DNA from: Eutreptiella sp. 'Long Island Sound 2002'
Taxonomy: Eukaryota; Euglenozoa; Euglenophyceae; Eutreptiales; Eutreptiaceae
Length of the DNA stretch: 64,000 nt
Direction: 5' to 3'
Assembly (NCBI GenBank): GCA_964036045.1
Contig: OZ038382.1
Coordinates: 145,588,961-145,652,960, forward strand
Below, piece by piece: positions 1 to 11,849 of this stretch; within the stretch, counting starts at the first letter, position 1; every line of letters starts with the position of its first letter. The translations under genes were made by a program, and so were the position numbers. The notes under the pieces are model-generated. The model ran no database searches, was not told the origin of the DNA, and worked only from the letters and a program-made list of their open reading frames with translations.

Positions 1-1999
1 CCTTCCCATGTCTGCTTTTTTACTTCTCGCTGACCTAGATGTGAGTCCCCATCTCCAAGCACATCTTTCTTTTGGTTGTTGCACACTTAGACTTACATCC
101 CAACCAACAAATCTTGATTTTAAAAAAAAGAAGTTTACTAACCGCTTTGTACATAGTAGTTGGGCGAGATATGCAAACGAAGCTGGTGACCTACATGTTA
201 TGGTGTTAGGCTTTCAAACCAAAGTCCCTGGTTCAATGGCCCTTTGGGGCATATCTAGCAACTGTCCAAATGCAGTCACCTTCGTAGAAAAGTTATTCTT
301 CGTTGGCAAATTAATCCCATCAAAGCGGGAAACAAGACGTCTACACACAGCAATGCAATGTGCTGAATTATGTTGCCCGATTGGGAATATGTTAGTTGAC
401 ATCACCGGGGTTCCAAAATGTGACACTTAAAATTGTGACCCCTAAGCACGGCACTTAAAGTGTCATGTCACAATCAAGACATACCATGACTACACGCCAC
501 ACTGCAATTGTAACTAGAGCTAGAGCTAGAACTGGCGGCGACTGTGTCCTCTGGAACAATGAGCTAGCTGCATGGCACATGTGGCTTTGCTACTTGCTGA
601 CTATGTACTGTGTACTCAATATCGTTGGTGGTGTTATGATTGCAATTTATTCATCTATCAAGTAGAAAAAGCGAGTGAAAGCTTCTATGGAGAAGCACAA
701 GTCTAATAAATAAGTACTTTTCAAAATTTGGAGAGAAGTTGCCTAATTTGCGGGGCAATGCACGATGGTGAATTCATTTTTTTACCTTTTTTTTTTGCTA
801 TTGGCACCTTTACAATTGAAACTCATTCTACAATAACCGACTAGGACCAAATTTGATGGCTTCGTGGGTATACTATTGGTGCAATTTCATTATGATTTCA
901 ATGAATTTTAGCGGTGGATTGATTTCCGCGAATCAATCCGGGGTCAGCGACCCTGCAGTTGATGCGCTGACAGCCAAAGTAGGCTCAAATCCCAAAATGG
1001 ATGTTCCCGGAAAAACCTCAGGGTTTGGTATCTTTTTTTTGTTGTAACTGCTATGGGCCTCTTGGAAATGCCCTTCTTACCCGTAGCACCCATCGCACCC
1101 ATGGTGGGCGAAGCACATTATCACCCTACCCTCGTCATATAGACGCTAAAAGACCACTATTTTTGCCTACATATTGGACTATGAAGTGTATGCAACCCAT
1201 ATGTTTGTTAGGATATTGGCACAAAAGATCCATAAAGTGAGATGAGATATCATGAGTCCTATATGTACGTACTTGTGCATGCAAAGTGCAATTATTTTTG
1301 TTGGGCACAACGTGCACATCCGCATTTCCTAGGATGGTGTGAGTTGCAAATGGAGTGCGGGTTGGATTCATTTCATGCGCCAATTTGCGCTTTCGGGCAA
1401 TTTGGAATAGTGATGGCAATCTGTGGGGCAATTCCCACGCGAAATGATTTCTTAAGTACAAATTGCAAATCTTCCGTCTACTTAGGGCGAAAAAAAAGAT
1501 ATTTGGCTCTTTGTACGAACATCGTTTGGTCACCTTTGGCAATGTTGATTTGCTGCTACTGAAGGTTGGCTACTGTGTGTTTGGAGGCCTCAGGACACAA
1601 TCATCAATGGCAATTGGTAATAATAAACATTGACACATGTGTTGTGTTTGGCATTGCGAAATGTGGCACATGATGGCCCATGCTATGACCTAATTCGGTA
1701 TATGTGTGTAAACACATACAATATTGCTGCAAACAGAACCCTTTTTGACCAATTATATTTTGCATGTACCCGTGCACCATTTTCGCAAAAAACAAAAAAT
1801 TTTGAATTGTCGTACAAAACCTACCATGTTCTACATTCAGAAAAAAGAATTACAATGGGAAAATAAATAGGGGATGAGGTCAAGCTAACTAAACGACACT
1901 CCAATGCTTTAGTTACCTAATTTATTCCTTTTTGCAACTACAGCTTGACATAACATAACATACCGGCCGCAGGTGTGCAGCCAGCGCAATCTTTGACCT
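1..1999. other. AT-rich stretch, no recognised gene
   Basis: Open frames up to 140 codons exist (for example 8-430 on the plus strand and 1135-1542 on the minus strand). None shows a family motif, a long uniform codon pattern, or splice borders that join to another frame. The sequence is AT-rich with short homopolymers. I see no RNA gene, satellite or transposon terminus here. Confidence 0.4.
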
Positions 2000-2400
2000 G
2001 TTTATTTCACATGGTCCCCGCCGCTAGCAGGGGAGCGAGCTCTCGACCATTGGTTCCCTTGAGGTTCCACTTCACGGGTAGAAACTTCACCTAGATTCCC
2101 CCGGGGCCCAACCGGTGGTAGGTTTCGTCGGGTACAGCCCTCACGGGATACGGATGGACGATAGCTAAATGCATCCGGGGGCCAAGTGGGTACGCCATCC
2201 TGCGGGGGATGGAGAGTGGTGGAATGTGGTTGAGACAAATGCTTCATTGTCGGCGAAATTATCCACAGGATACCCGTCTACAGGTGCCCAAAAATATGGT
2301 CGGGGGTTGTGGTGGCTAGAGAACGAGGGCTACCAAGACAAAAACACGGCCAAGACAAAAGAACAAGCTTGCGGGCAGTATACCCATTGAAGCGGGGACC
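2000..2400. repeat. Diverged dispersed repeat, partner near 36.1 kb
   Basis: The block around 2,185-2,255 (GTGGGTACGCCATCCTGCGG, then a purine-rich stretch, then AAATGCTT) matches in order and spacing the block at about 36,125-36,180 (GTGGGTACGCCGCCCTGTGG, purine-rich, AAATGCTT). The two are clearly related but diverged. Nothing in them identifies the element they come from. Confidence 0.35.
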
Positions 2401-5400
2401 AAAGAGAGAGCGGAGAAGAAGTGCACACAATGCCAAAGCAAAACGGAGGCAACGGAGAAGCAGGCTCTGCCAAAGCGGATAGGAATCGTCCACTGAGGCC
2501 CGAAAAAGCCACAGCCCGGACATCCTGGCTGCAAAGCAGGGAAAGAAAAAAACAAATCCCAACAGCAACAGAACACTAACACAAGCGGAGAAAGAGCAGG
2601 CAACTAGAAAAACGAGACATCACACAAAAAGAAAATATGAAAAAGTAATGGGAACGGGCAAAATTGGGAAATGGCGAAACAAAGTGTGGCAAGGCACAAT
2701 GTATGGCAGCGGAAAAGGCCGACCGCAGGAACAACAAGATCATCTCCATGGGAGTGGTATGGGGACCATGGGCTAGCCACGGAGAATCTGGCGACAAGAA
2801 AGTGCAAAAATACCCTGCGCTGAGCAGCCATGAGGCGTGAGCAGAGGAAAGTTGACCCCAAGGCACCTCGGTCAATGGGTACAAGTACGTGCGAGTCAAG
2901 CGTGAGCCGTTCCACGGAGCGTCGAAAGAGGATGAAGGAGTCCCAAACAATGCTCATTATCATGCACTGTACAATGTGTTGGCTGGTGGATATAATTGGT
3001 TTTGTGTAAAATTTCTGCTGCGGATCCTGTAGCATCAACACCCACGAGCGAAGTGCGCCAGCCATGTGCCATATTTGCAGGTAAAAAAACAAAAACCCAC
3101 CAGTTGTTAGCCATGGCATTGACAGTGGGCATAGACGGCGTGGTCAGGGATACAGGAATCTCAATGTGACATGGTTTTCCCATCTCATATGAAACGAAAA
3201 TCCTGGCTATTTGGACCATATCTTTGTGCAAGGTGCGACCCATCTATTGAATTGTACTATGTTTGTGATTCCAAACCATGTTGCTGCCACTACCACTGCC
3301 AGCTTTGCGATGGACCTCCCAATCAAATTTCAACGCCCTGAGTTATCAGGATCCAAAGCTGCAAGGGAGGATGATATTGGAAGCGTTGCAAATAATCAGG
3401 CAATATTTGGTTGTCAAAGTGCACAGGGATGCAAACTGTCAAATGATATCCACAAAGATCTGTCGCATGGACAACAAAATTACTGGCCAATACAAAGAGA
3501 TGGCCCTATGGACATAACAGGGGCTGGCATCTAATTCATAGAAATTGGGTGAAATCTTCGCACGGACGATCAACTTGGGTAAAATGGCAGACTCAAAAAG
3601 TGCACGGTGAAAGCTATTGGAGACAAACAACAAAATTCAACAGTGCACAGGGGAATGATGAGCCTTTGAGAGAGTGTTACTCCCCCCTTTTCTTAATGGG
3701 TTGCATCCTGCACCTCCTCCAAAACAACTCTCCTTCTGCCCCCAGGAAAAAATCAAGACGAAGGGAAATCACGACAGCCAACGCACTTGATGCGATTAGC
3801 ATGTGCCAACAGGATGGCAATGAACTGATTTCAGCCATGCGACGCATACTTCCCACCCCAAAAGGTACTTGATCGATCTCCAAAACTGACCCAGGAAGTC
3901 GCATGTTTTTCGACCCGTCGAATAAAGTCACCATCAGAATATCAACTTTGCAAAGCTGCACAAGAGCCCCGCACGTAGGCAGGTGTGTGGGGATGAAAAA
4001 CGGTGCGTTGTGGTCATCAAAATTGGTGTGTAATTAATGGTATGGACGTGACAACTGCATCCTGGTCTATTTCAAAAGGTTCCTGAAAATCCCAGACCCT
4101 GTGCTGTGTCTATGGGTCAGAAAAAAAACTGCAACAATTCCATGCATATGAAAAAAACCAGACACGGCAGAGAAAAACCTCCAAACCTTTAAACTATGCA
4201 ACACTGCTTAATTTGCCCTTCCAAACATCGGTTGCAGACATGCGCATTGCCTGTCAACAAGGAAACTGGAAAAAAATACGGCACGTACTTTTTGCACGGC
4301 GTACTTCTGACATTGTCCGGTCTCCTGTCACCTCAACATCCTCAAAACAAAATGATACCATTCAAATTCACACATCCACGGTTCCAGCAAGCACTGCAAG
4401 CATCAGGAGATCTTGTATGACTTGAGAAACTCCATGAGCTATGGTGGTGCAGTCGTGCTGGCAAAAAATTTTTGCATCCAGAAAAGCCCCTCTGACGAGC
4501 AAATATGCACTAATTCATTGGGCTCATAATGCTCAGGATGAAGCAACAGGCTGGATGAAAACAGTGTGTCGTGGCCAGACCTTCCCGACAAAACGAACTC
4601 ACAAGTGGCCCCGATTGATGTAAAAGAAAGGTTTGAGGTCAAAAAGCTCAAATATGCAGGGCCGCATATGCATCTGAAACACTGCAGTTGGCGTCTATGG
4701 CACGAAATAGCATACACCATAGCAAATATGGGAAGGGTTCTGCTGTGGGTCGGGAAGATTGTTGTATGAATATGGTGATTTGGTTGCAGTTTATCGCGTT
4801 TGGGGAGCCGCCTACTTTGCTTGCAGAAATTGGCTCCGATGTTGCAGCCCAGTGTAAAGCCAAATTCGATGCGCTCTATTGGCCTGATTCCCTCAAAATG
4901 CTGGGGAACGGGGGACAGTGTTGGCAGAAAGGAAGAATCGAACCACAAAAGAGCAACAATTCCGTCTTTCAGAAATTGAAACCCCATCGCCACAATCGGG
5001 ATGGGGGGGCAGGTCAGCAGGGCTGTCACAAATGTGTGGTGCGGGGAGGGGGGATGCCGAATGCGTCATAGTAAAACCACAACATATCGCCGGACCACTA
5101 GATTGCTGTCGGTTGATCACCAACGGCTCACAATCAGTCACTGGAAACCAACCACTGTCGATTGATCGCACCACCGTCAGTGAAGCGCCAAACGCCGTCG
5201 ATGCACAGGTGGCCACCGTCGGTTAACTGCAACTCTGCGACCTGAAATTGTAGGCCGTCCAGAGCGGAGAAGGGAAGGAAGAGAATTCACACGGGGGAAT
5301 CTAAATTTGGGACAGCCCTGGGATCCGAGAGGTCAACTCGGGTGTACAACTAAGAGCAATGAAGAAATCACTGGCCAGCCAATGAGAATTACGCGTCCCG

Positions 5401-5679
5401 TAGATAAACAGTCTGCGCACCCGAGGGGAAGGATCGCGGTGCTATAATTGCTCAAGCTGTGGCCCAACAGCGCACAAACGGGATCAGCTGTTGCGGAAAA
5501 TTTTCTAATACGATTACGCGGGCCTCCGTGTTGCTGGCCATATTCAGAAACGCAGGAAAGCGACATTGCCTTCTTGTCCACGTACTAATACACTCGGGAC
5601 GAGACAAACCTCGGCTCTCTTCCATCAGATTTTGTCCTTTTGCACAGGAATCTGCCCGGTCTGCCACTCTACACTGCGA
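2401..5679. other. Unassigned stretch with several medium ORFs
   Basis: Longer open frames lie at 3,677-3,961 (minus, 94 codons), 4,439-5,029 (minus, 196 codons) and 4,688-5,071 (plus, 127 codons). They overlap one another and none carries a motif I recognise. The stretch 2,400-2,700 on the plus strand is purine-rich and Lys/Glu/Gln-coding in all frames, which explains its long open frames. I make no gene call. Confidence 0.35.
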
Positions 5680-5951
5680 TTAGTACCCCAGGTATGACGA
5701 CCCAAATCCCGAGGACATCCCTGAGGAACCGTATCCAGGCATGCCGAACCCTTGGGGAGTCGCACCCCCGCCGTAGAACGGAGTGTGCATTGGGACGCCA
5801 TACTGGCCAGCGGGAGTAGACTGTTGGCGCACGAACTGACCTGCAGCAAGGGGGGGAAATGGCATGGCCAAGCTGGGATGCCCATAGCACATGGGCGACT
5901 TGATTTCACGCATTACACCACAGTGCAGTGCACTGAATATCAGCAGTGGGG
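5680..5951 (-). CDS. Terminal exon of a Gly/Ser/Tyr-rich protein (partial gene)
   Basis: On the minus strand CCCTGCAG marks a 3' splice site at 5,952. The exon then runs 272 nt to a stop at 5,680. After about 25 residues the product becomes low complexity, rich in Gly, Pro, Phe, Met and Tyr, with GYGSSGMSSGFGSSYLGY at its very end. Such tails are common in RNA-binding or coat-associated proteins, but there is no domain to assign. The exon needs two bases to complete its first codon. The upstream minus-strand exon at 8,068-8,236 ends with exactly one spare base, so the two may belong to one transcript, with the hAT fragment and minisatellites at 6.2-7.1 kb inside the intron. Further exons would have to lie above 8.2 kb. 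Confidence 0.45.
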
Positions 5952-6239
5952 CTGCAGGGATCACGTAACCAATGTGTCATCAACGTCAATGGCCCGACCT
6001 TGGTCTGTACTATGTATTATGTCGGCCACAATGCATGCCCACCGAACACACGCATTTTCCTCTGCCATTGAGGCCCAGCACCCGCACATTGCTTGTCCAC
6101 CTTGGGCCCTCGCCTCCAGCAACACCAATCCAAATATCCCACAACATCACTTTCTGCAGTGGCAATCGCATCCGTTTGCAAGCTGGAGATAATGATAAAC
6201 ACCAAGAACACCAGGGATTCTACTATTTCCGTGATTGGC

Positions 6240-6345
6240 ATGAAAAAACCCTTCCGTGATTTTCCGTGGTTTTCCGTGATTTTCCGTGATTTTCCGTGAT
6301 TTTCCGTGATTTTCCGTGGCATTTCCGTGATTTTCTGTGGTGTTT
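6240..6345. repeat. TTTTCCGTGAT minisatellite
   Basis: About eight near-perfect tandem copies of an 11-bp unit TTTTCCGTGAT (variants with GG for GA). The same unit reappears at 6,985-7,140 on the other side of the hAT fragment. Confidence 0.85.
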
Positions 6346-6436
6346 CAGTGGTACAAAAATGTTCCTTACGCATCCGCTTTGCCTCACCTGGACACCCACA
6401 AGAGACGAAACAAAGCACAAGACATTTGGGGGTGGT

Positions 6437-6660
6437 CTACTGCCATTTGGTGAACCGTTCTTCAACATCTCCATAGCAAAACATGGTGACACAGGCCTCA
6501 CGTAGGTCCTTGCCCATGCGCTGCCTATTTTTAACATCAATCAGTCCAGCCAGACTAAATGACCGCTCTATTGCCGCGCCTGTGACAGGGTACCACAAAT
6601 ATGGAGCCACGGCCTCCCGCAAAACCGGAGGTCTTGACTGCCAAAATTTGATAACATCCT
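6437..6660 (-). pseudogene. hAT-family transposase C-terminal fragment
   Basis: The minus-strand translation reads DVIKFWQSRPPVLREAVAPY, then LWYPVTGAAIERSFSLAGLI, then an Arg/Lys-rich helix. This is the hAT dimerisation domain pattern: F/LxFWxxxxxxxPxLxxxAxxxLxxPxTxxxxERxFSxxG. Only this last part of a roughly 600-residue transposase remains. A stop codon (TAA) lies immediately upstream of the preserved frame near 6,682, and no upstream catalytic blocks are found nearby. It is a truncated, presumably dead copy. The TTTTCCGTGA arrays on both sides could be subterminal repeats of the parent element, which is inference. Confidence 0.8.
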
Positions 6661-6867
6661 TAGCATTGTGAATATTTGGTTAGTCACCCAAACGGTAGCA
6701 TCTCCTCACCCCGGGCTTCCATAATACCGGGAAATTGCTGTGCCCGAAAGCGTGCTGACATCTTTGACCCCCGCTGCCAAACCTTTCGTTTCTTTGCAGC
6801 ACCAGTGCCATTGTCATGAGAAGAAGACATGATGTCACAACTGAAAACACACAAAGAAATACACACT

Positions 6868-7140
6868 CCAACACTTAGCAACTAGCAACAACACTAGCAA
6901 ACAATAGGAACTTTCATTTGCGTTTCCGTGATCACTCCAACACTTAGCAACTAGCAACAACACTAGCAAACAATAGGAACTTTCATTTCCGTTTCCGTGA
7001 TTTCCCGTGATTTCCGTGCAACAACAATAGCGAACAATAGGAACTTTCGTTTCCGTTTCCGTGATTTTCCGTGATTTTCCGTGATTTCCGTGATTTTCAG
7101 CGTTGGCCGATTTCCGTGATTTTCCGTGATTTTCGTGCCA
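6868..7140. repeat. Tandem duplication plus TTTTCCGTGA array
   Basis: A ~68-bp unit starting CACTCCAACACTTAGCAACT and ending in TTTCCGTGAT is repeated in tandem at 6,868-7,000. It is followed by a shorter copy (CAACAACAATAGCGAACAAT) and by six or more TTTTCCGTGAT units to about 7,140. It belongs with the minisatellite at 6,240. Confidence 0.8.
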
Positions 7141-7599
7141 CGGAAATACCAGAATCCCTGAGAACACCCAGCGCCCCATGCAGCATTGGATCAATATAAC
7201 CACCCAGCCACTTTAAAGGTCTCCCATTTGTTGCTACAAATGGGAGGATTTGTTTGTTTGGGGTTGGTGGTGGACTTTCCTGCGACATGAGGCTTTCCTT
7301 CGTGCCAAAAACATTACAATGCACTGGTAAATTCTATTTTGCTTTGCGCTGTGCATATCACCAGCTACCCTTGTTCACATGTGGGGCACAACAGCACCTA
7401 GTGGCCAAATGGGCGTGAAACACATAAAAAGGGTGCAGAACAAAACCGTTTACAAAGAGGTTTTGTTGCCCATGGAGGACGCTTTTCCCCTACCCGGGCT
7501 CATAAGCACTGAGCACGGCACTGTGTGGCGGGCACGGGAGGGTTCACGGTAGGGGCCTATCACACATACATACATACGCCTCTTATTCCCCCCTGTCCC

Positions 7600-7760
7600 A
7601 ACACCCCATGGCCAAATGGGGTCAAAAACATGTATAGCGGGTCTAAAACATGCTTGACATGTGGTATTTGGTCACAATAGAGAAAAAATTGGTTTGGGTG
7701 TTTCGATTTTCCAGTTGTTGAGGCTGAAAACTGGTCCAGCAGGCCAGGCATAGGGCGGAG
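7600..7760. repeat. Relic of the ~195-bp dispersed tandem-repeat family
   Basis: The landmarks TAAAACATGCTT, TTGGTCACAAT, AAAAAATTGGTTT, TTTCGATTTTCC and GAGGCTGAAAACTGG occur in the same order and spacing as in units of the array at 32.8-36.0 kb. Identity is low. This is a single isolated unit. Confidence 0.5.
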
Positions 7761-8067
7761 GCCCATGGACAAGGTGCAATACACAGATGCCTTCTACCAT
7801 TAAAGGCGATCATCATTCATCACCACAAGGTCAACAAACACAGAGTACTTGGTGTGCAAAGAGGTCAATCATATCCTGTGTCCAGCTGGAGTTAGATCTG
7901 TTTGTGCATCTGCCCCCAGTTCAAACAGATCCGAACGAAAAATATGGGTCCCTTACAACCGCCTGCTGAGACAAACCTCTTCTGGGAGAAACCAACGGTT
8001 TGAAGGCTGAGCAAGAGCAGGGAAAGAGCAGGCACACTCGGCTGACCTGTTATTAAGCACCTCACAC

Positions 8068-8236
8068 CTGTCATATCCATCCTTGGCTGCAGACTTTGAG
8101 GCGTCTGAAGGGGGGCCTGCCCAGGGGTTTGGCCAACCCCAGCGGGCAGCTGCTGAGGCGCTGGCTGCTGCTGAGGTGCTGGCTGCTGCTGGAGCACAGG
8201 TGCAGCTGCAGGCGCCGGCGCCAGCTGCCACGGTGA
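8068..8236 (-). CDS. Internal exon of a Pro/Gln/Ala-rich protein (partial gene)
   Basis: The minus strand has TGTTTTCTGCAG before 8,236 (a good 3' splice site) and GACAG|GTGTGAGG after 8,068 (a good 5' splice site). The 169-nt exon reads in phase 0 as SPWQLAPAPAAAPVLQQQPA, two further PAPQQQ-like repeats, and a PGQAPLQTPQSLQP segment. It is low complexity with no catalytic or binding motif. It ends in phase 1, which suits the exon at 5,680-5,951. An overlapping frame is Ser/Arg-rich, so the frame choice rests on splice borders and composition. Function unknown. Confidence 0.45.
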
Positions 8237-9224
8237 CTGCAGAAAACACCAAACAATGAGCAGTGGGTTCCGCAGGCCAGGGCACTCATTGAGGCACAAC
8301 CTAACGCATCCTTACGCAAACACCTGTACTCGCGTCCCAAATTGACATCCGTCATACTTTCAGGTGCAATGCCTTCCGCAATGGGCCCACGGAGACGACA
8401 ATGCACTGGAACAGTGTTAGCAAACTGGGCTCCCCCCCAGATTGCATGACGGCAGGGCATAGGAGGGGTGCACCAGGGGAACACGGTAACGCGTCGGGCC
8501 CACGGTGAGGGGGAGATGAGGCCGAGATTTGACAGAGAAATTGGATGGTGAATGACGAGACAGACATGTGCAGAATAGAGACGTTGAGGTAATGCACTCC
8601 ACAATGGCCGGACCACGGGGTCATTTACATGAAGAGCCCCCCCCCCCCCCCTCCCAGGGCATCCGTTGTGCCGGAACGTTGACGGGTAATGGCAAAATTC
8701 CTCGTAATTGCCTTCTAGCCTACCCGAAGATGCATATTTGTAAGGCAAGGAAGGGAACTTATACCCCCAAATTGTGAGTGTCCAAATTGCTTAGACTGAA
8801 ACAAGGATTTCAAAAATGCCCCAAACACCAGTAAAAAATTCCCCCGCCCCTGGACCACTGCCCACGCTACAGCCGGAACTGAACTGTCTGTCTTCAGGGT
8901 TTCTGACGTTCAACCAGGTCAATTGAAGAAGAAAACTGTACTCAATTCATGGGAGACGCTGAGCAAGCCCCCCGAATAAAAGGCCAAGACATAGCCAAAT
9001 GTACCAACAGTATCGAGCTTACTCATCGAAGGCAACCACACCACATCGACGGAGCGATGCTCGTGGTTCCGGATGGGACACCTTGTTTTGGATGTGACAC
9101 AACACGCCAATGCGCCAACGCATGATCAAAATGCGAAACTTGGTGGGGGGGCCTTTCATGAGGGTTGTCGAGGGTTCTCGAGGGTCAAGGGGACTATTGT
9201 TGAGGGCTATTGGGGGTGTTGAAC
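8237..9224. other. Unassigned; includes a short repeat shared with 28.8 kb
   Basis: GAGGTAATGCACTCCACA at about 8,584 recurs at 28,813 with the same GC-rich, homopolymer-bearing downstream context (C14 at 8,638). No reading frame is convincing. Further upstream exons of the minus-strand gene at 8,068 may be hidden here, but I could not find a pair of borders with matching phase. Confidence 0.3.
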
Positions 9225-9500
9225 GGTGTTGAACTTTGTTGCCGCTGGGCCGTAAGGCCCGCTGTATGCTGTCCGGCCGCGGGGGAGGGGCCACGCGGCC
9301 GCCGGCGCCGTTCAGCTGTAAAGCTGAATACTGGTGATCATCCCGCCGGATTGTCACTCTCATACTGTTGGCAACGGACAGAGTTTCGGACAAACCGAAG
9401 CAGATTTATGGATGGTAGGTCGGCCCCTACGAGGTTGTATGAGGGACTTTTTTTTACTGGCCAGAATCTCGATTTCTGGTTGAAAATTGGTGCGCACGCG
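9225..9500 (+). repeat. Structured dispersed repeat, copy 1 (GTAA-loop hairpins)
   Basis: This ~270-bp segment is homologous to 22,262-22,535. It contains GGGCC-GTAA-GGCCC (perfect stem, GNRA-type loop), then GGCCGCG ... CGCGGCC (7-bp stem), then TTCAGCT-GTAA-AGCTGAA (7-bp stem, again a GTAA loop). The similarity continues for about 150 bp with the block GGCCAGAATCT near the end. It could be a mobile element end or a structured RNA. No protein frame is conserved between the copies. Confidence 0.55.
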
Positions 9501-10639
9501 TGACCAGTGGCAGTCGCCGACATCGCCGATCTTTGTTTGGGCCTGTCCAACTCAGCCCCTAGCTAGAGTGGACGAAAATTAGATTTGAGACCACCAATGT
9601 GAATGGTTTCAAAATCCAAATACTGCTGTCAAATCGCCTTTTCGCAAAATTGCACGATTCACTGTTCTGCAACACCGATCGTCGATTTGCGTGATCGGAG
9701 TGTTGAACGCCGAGGTTTTGACTAAATATTCGTGTTCAGCATCAAAAACTACCCAGATTTAGCTTTCGGTTTATCAAAATTCAAGCCGGTAGGCCAAAGA
9801 TATGACTTTTTCAAGTTTTGATACAGCCGGCTGAGTTTGGCCATTTTGGCCTGTTTTGTAGCGTAACCACGGGGCTCTAGCAACGAACCAAGTGACATTC
9901 CAACTCCATTTGGACCCAATTGATGTGAAAAGCATTAAGGTTGACCCCTCTAGCCTCTTCTTGATGCTTAGAACGAGGGTACAAAAGTTGGAAAAGGTGG
10001 TACTAGAGTGAGTTCATATGTCTCTGCTTCCTACTCGACTACGTGCCGACAGGGACACATTTTAATGTGGCAGGGTATGCAAAACATACATCTAATTTTA
10101 CCTAAAAATGACCACCAAAGACGCCATTTTTGCAAGAAATGAGTGTGAGACGGCCTGTGACACGTCCTATTATCCTTTTAGGACTGGTCCTCAGCTTTCA
10201 AACGAGCCCAACAACCTCCGACGAATGGACCCGCGAACCCAAAATGGCCATTTTTGACCAAAATGCCAAACCCCCACCCGAGATATCTAAGGGCCATTGG
10301 GGTTACACTTGGCCAACAAGTGGCTATTCCTATCCTTCTAGGTCCAAACTACTCAAGTATACTTGGTTGAAGTCCAATGGAAGCATAGGGATGCAACCGG
10401 AACACCAAGGGGGAGGCCCATGATTTTGGCAGGCCGGTGTTGTGACGACACCTAAAAACACAGCTTAAAAAGATTCTATCTTTGAGTTTTCGCCCCGATG
10501 TGCTCTCCATAGAGGCCATAGGGACGTACCATTGCTTATCCCCGTCCCATGGGACCCATCCAGGACTAGCGCACACAAAGGTTCAATCCCTAGGCCGGGA
10601 TATAGCGCGTTGACAAAGCTGTACCATGGATTGATAGCC
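9501..10639. other. Unassigned; contains one half of a diverged repeat pair
   Basis: The part from about 10,128 to 10,400 matches 11,370-11,650: both carry TCCT..TATCCTTTTAGGA, CAGCTTTCAAACGAGCC, CACCTCCGACRAATGGA and ACTTGGTTGA in order. The rest (9,501-10,127 and 10,401-10,639) shows nothing I recognise. Confidence 0.4.
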
Positions 10640-10925
10640 TTTGGGCGAACTCAAGGCAACATTCAGTACTGCTCTGAAAGTGCTGCAGTGCAGCAAAACA
10701 ATCATGAGCTATGACCGGTCACAGTGCGTCTTGTTAGCTTTGTCTATTTGCGCGCTTGGAGGTGCCTAACGGAAAAGGTGTTGGGTTTGGGTCAACGAGG
10801 GGGGGTGCCCCCCCCCCCTTCGGAGGGAGGTGCCCCCCCCCCCCCCCCTACAGCCCCCCAAACTGTCACACACCCCTCGGGGTCACACATTGGCTGGAGG
10901 CGGCCCCCGTGCTCGTTCATGAGGT
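10640..10925 (+). repeat. Dispersed repeat R, copy 1 (with C-run hairpin)
   Basis: This sequence is present in inverted orientation at 18,725-19,015. Shared blocks include GGCGAACTCAAGGCAACATT, GAAAGTGCTGCAGTGCAGCA, TTTGGGTCAAC, the C-run/TTCGGAGG/C-run segment, and CCCCTCGGGGTCACACATTG. The homology covers about 290 bp. The internal poly-C runs differ in length between copies. Confidence 0.75.
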
Positions 10926-11787
10926 GTACCTAATGCTATCAAATGACACTTTGCTGCATGAATGAATTTCAGCGCACATCACATTCTATTATCACAACAA
11001 CAATATTGTGCCGTACAAACAACATCAATACATGCTACTATAGCTACTCACAATGTCTCCTTTTACCTCTTTGCGATCCACGAAAAAAAACAAAGTACAG
11101 CAGAAAAACATATCAAACAAGATTAGTTCATCCATCTTACATAAACAAGAGCAAAGACAATAAAAAAAAAGAGAAGAAAATAAAGCATAACCCAATTGAT
11201 GCCATTAGCTTTGTGACGAGGCTTGGGAAGGACTCGCTACGCTCCCCAAGCCTAGAAACGCCGAAAGTGTCAGAAGTGCCAACAGGTACACGTTTGAATA
11301 CGCCATGTTCTGAATTCAGCATGTCTAACTTTAGCTAAAAATGATGGCTAAAAACTTGATTTTCACGGAAAATGGGTGCAAGCTCGCCTATGACGGGTCC
11401 TCATATCCTTTTAGGATATGTCTCCAGCTTTCAAACGAGCCAAACGGTTCGTTCCAACTCAACGGTATGTTGGAGAACCACCTCCGACAAATGGAAGCAT
11501 GAACTCAAAATTGCCACTTTTGACAAAATTGCAAAACTCCCAACGCTTATAACTTAGGGCCAACGGGGCTTCAACGGGCAAACAACTGACCTTTTGCGTT
11601 CTTCTAAGTCCGAAGAACTCCAATATGCTTGGTTGAGGGCTATCAAATGTCTCTTAGGCTGCCTTGGGTCAGCTCTCTCTCCCCCCATGTGGAACCCGAT
11701 TACCGACGAATGGTCGGTGCAGTGCTCTTCGTAACCGTGCATGCAAAACGGGTTATGCCGGTATCCATTGGCCCATGAATAGTGTCC
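10926..11787. repeat. Dispersed repeats sharing homology with 24.6-24.9 kb and 10.1 kb
   Basis: From about 10,985 to 11,265 the sequence matches the reverse complement of 24,620-24,910. Shared landmarks are CGTACAAACAACATCAATAC, ATACATGCTACTA, ATGCCATTAG and GCTTGGGAAGGACTCGCTA followed by the inverted CCAAGC. The last of these forms a hairpin. From 11,370 to 11,650 it matches 10,128-10,400. No gene is visible. Confidence 0.5.
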
Positions 11788-11849
11788 CTTCCCCGTGTCA
11801 CAAACCACAGACATATATATAGAGAAGCAAAGGGAGGGGAGGGGCCTCA

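Noticed and set aside
8-430. 140-codon ORF at the start of the window
   Set aside because: No motif, unremarkable composition, overlapping minus-strand frame. Treated as chance.
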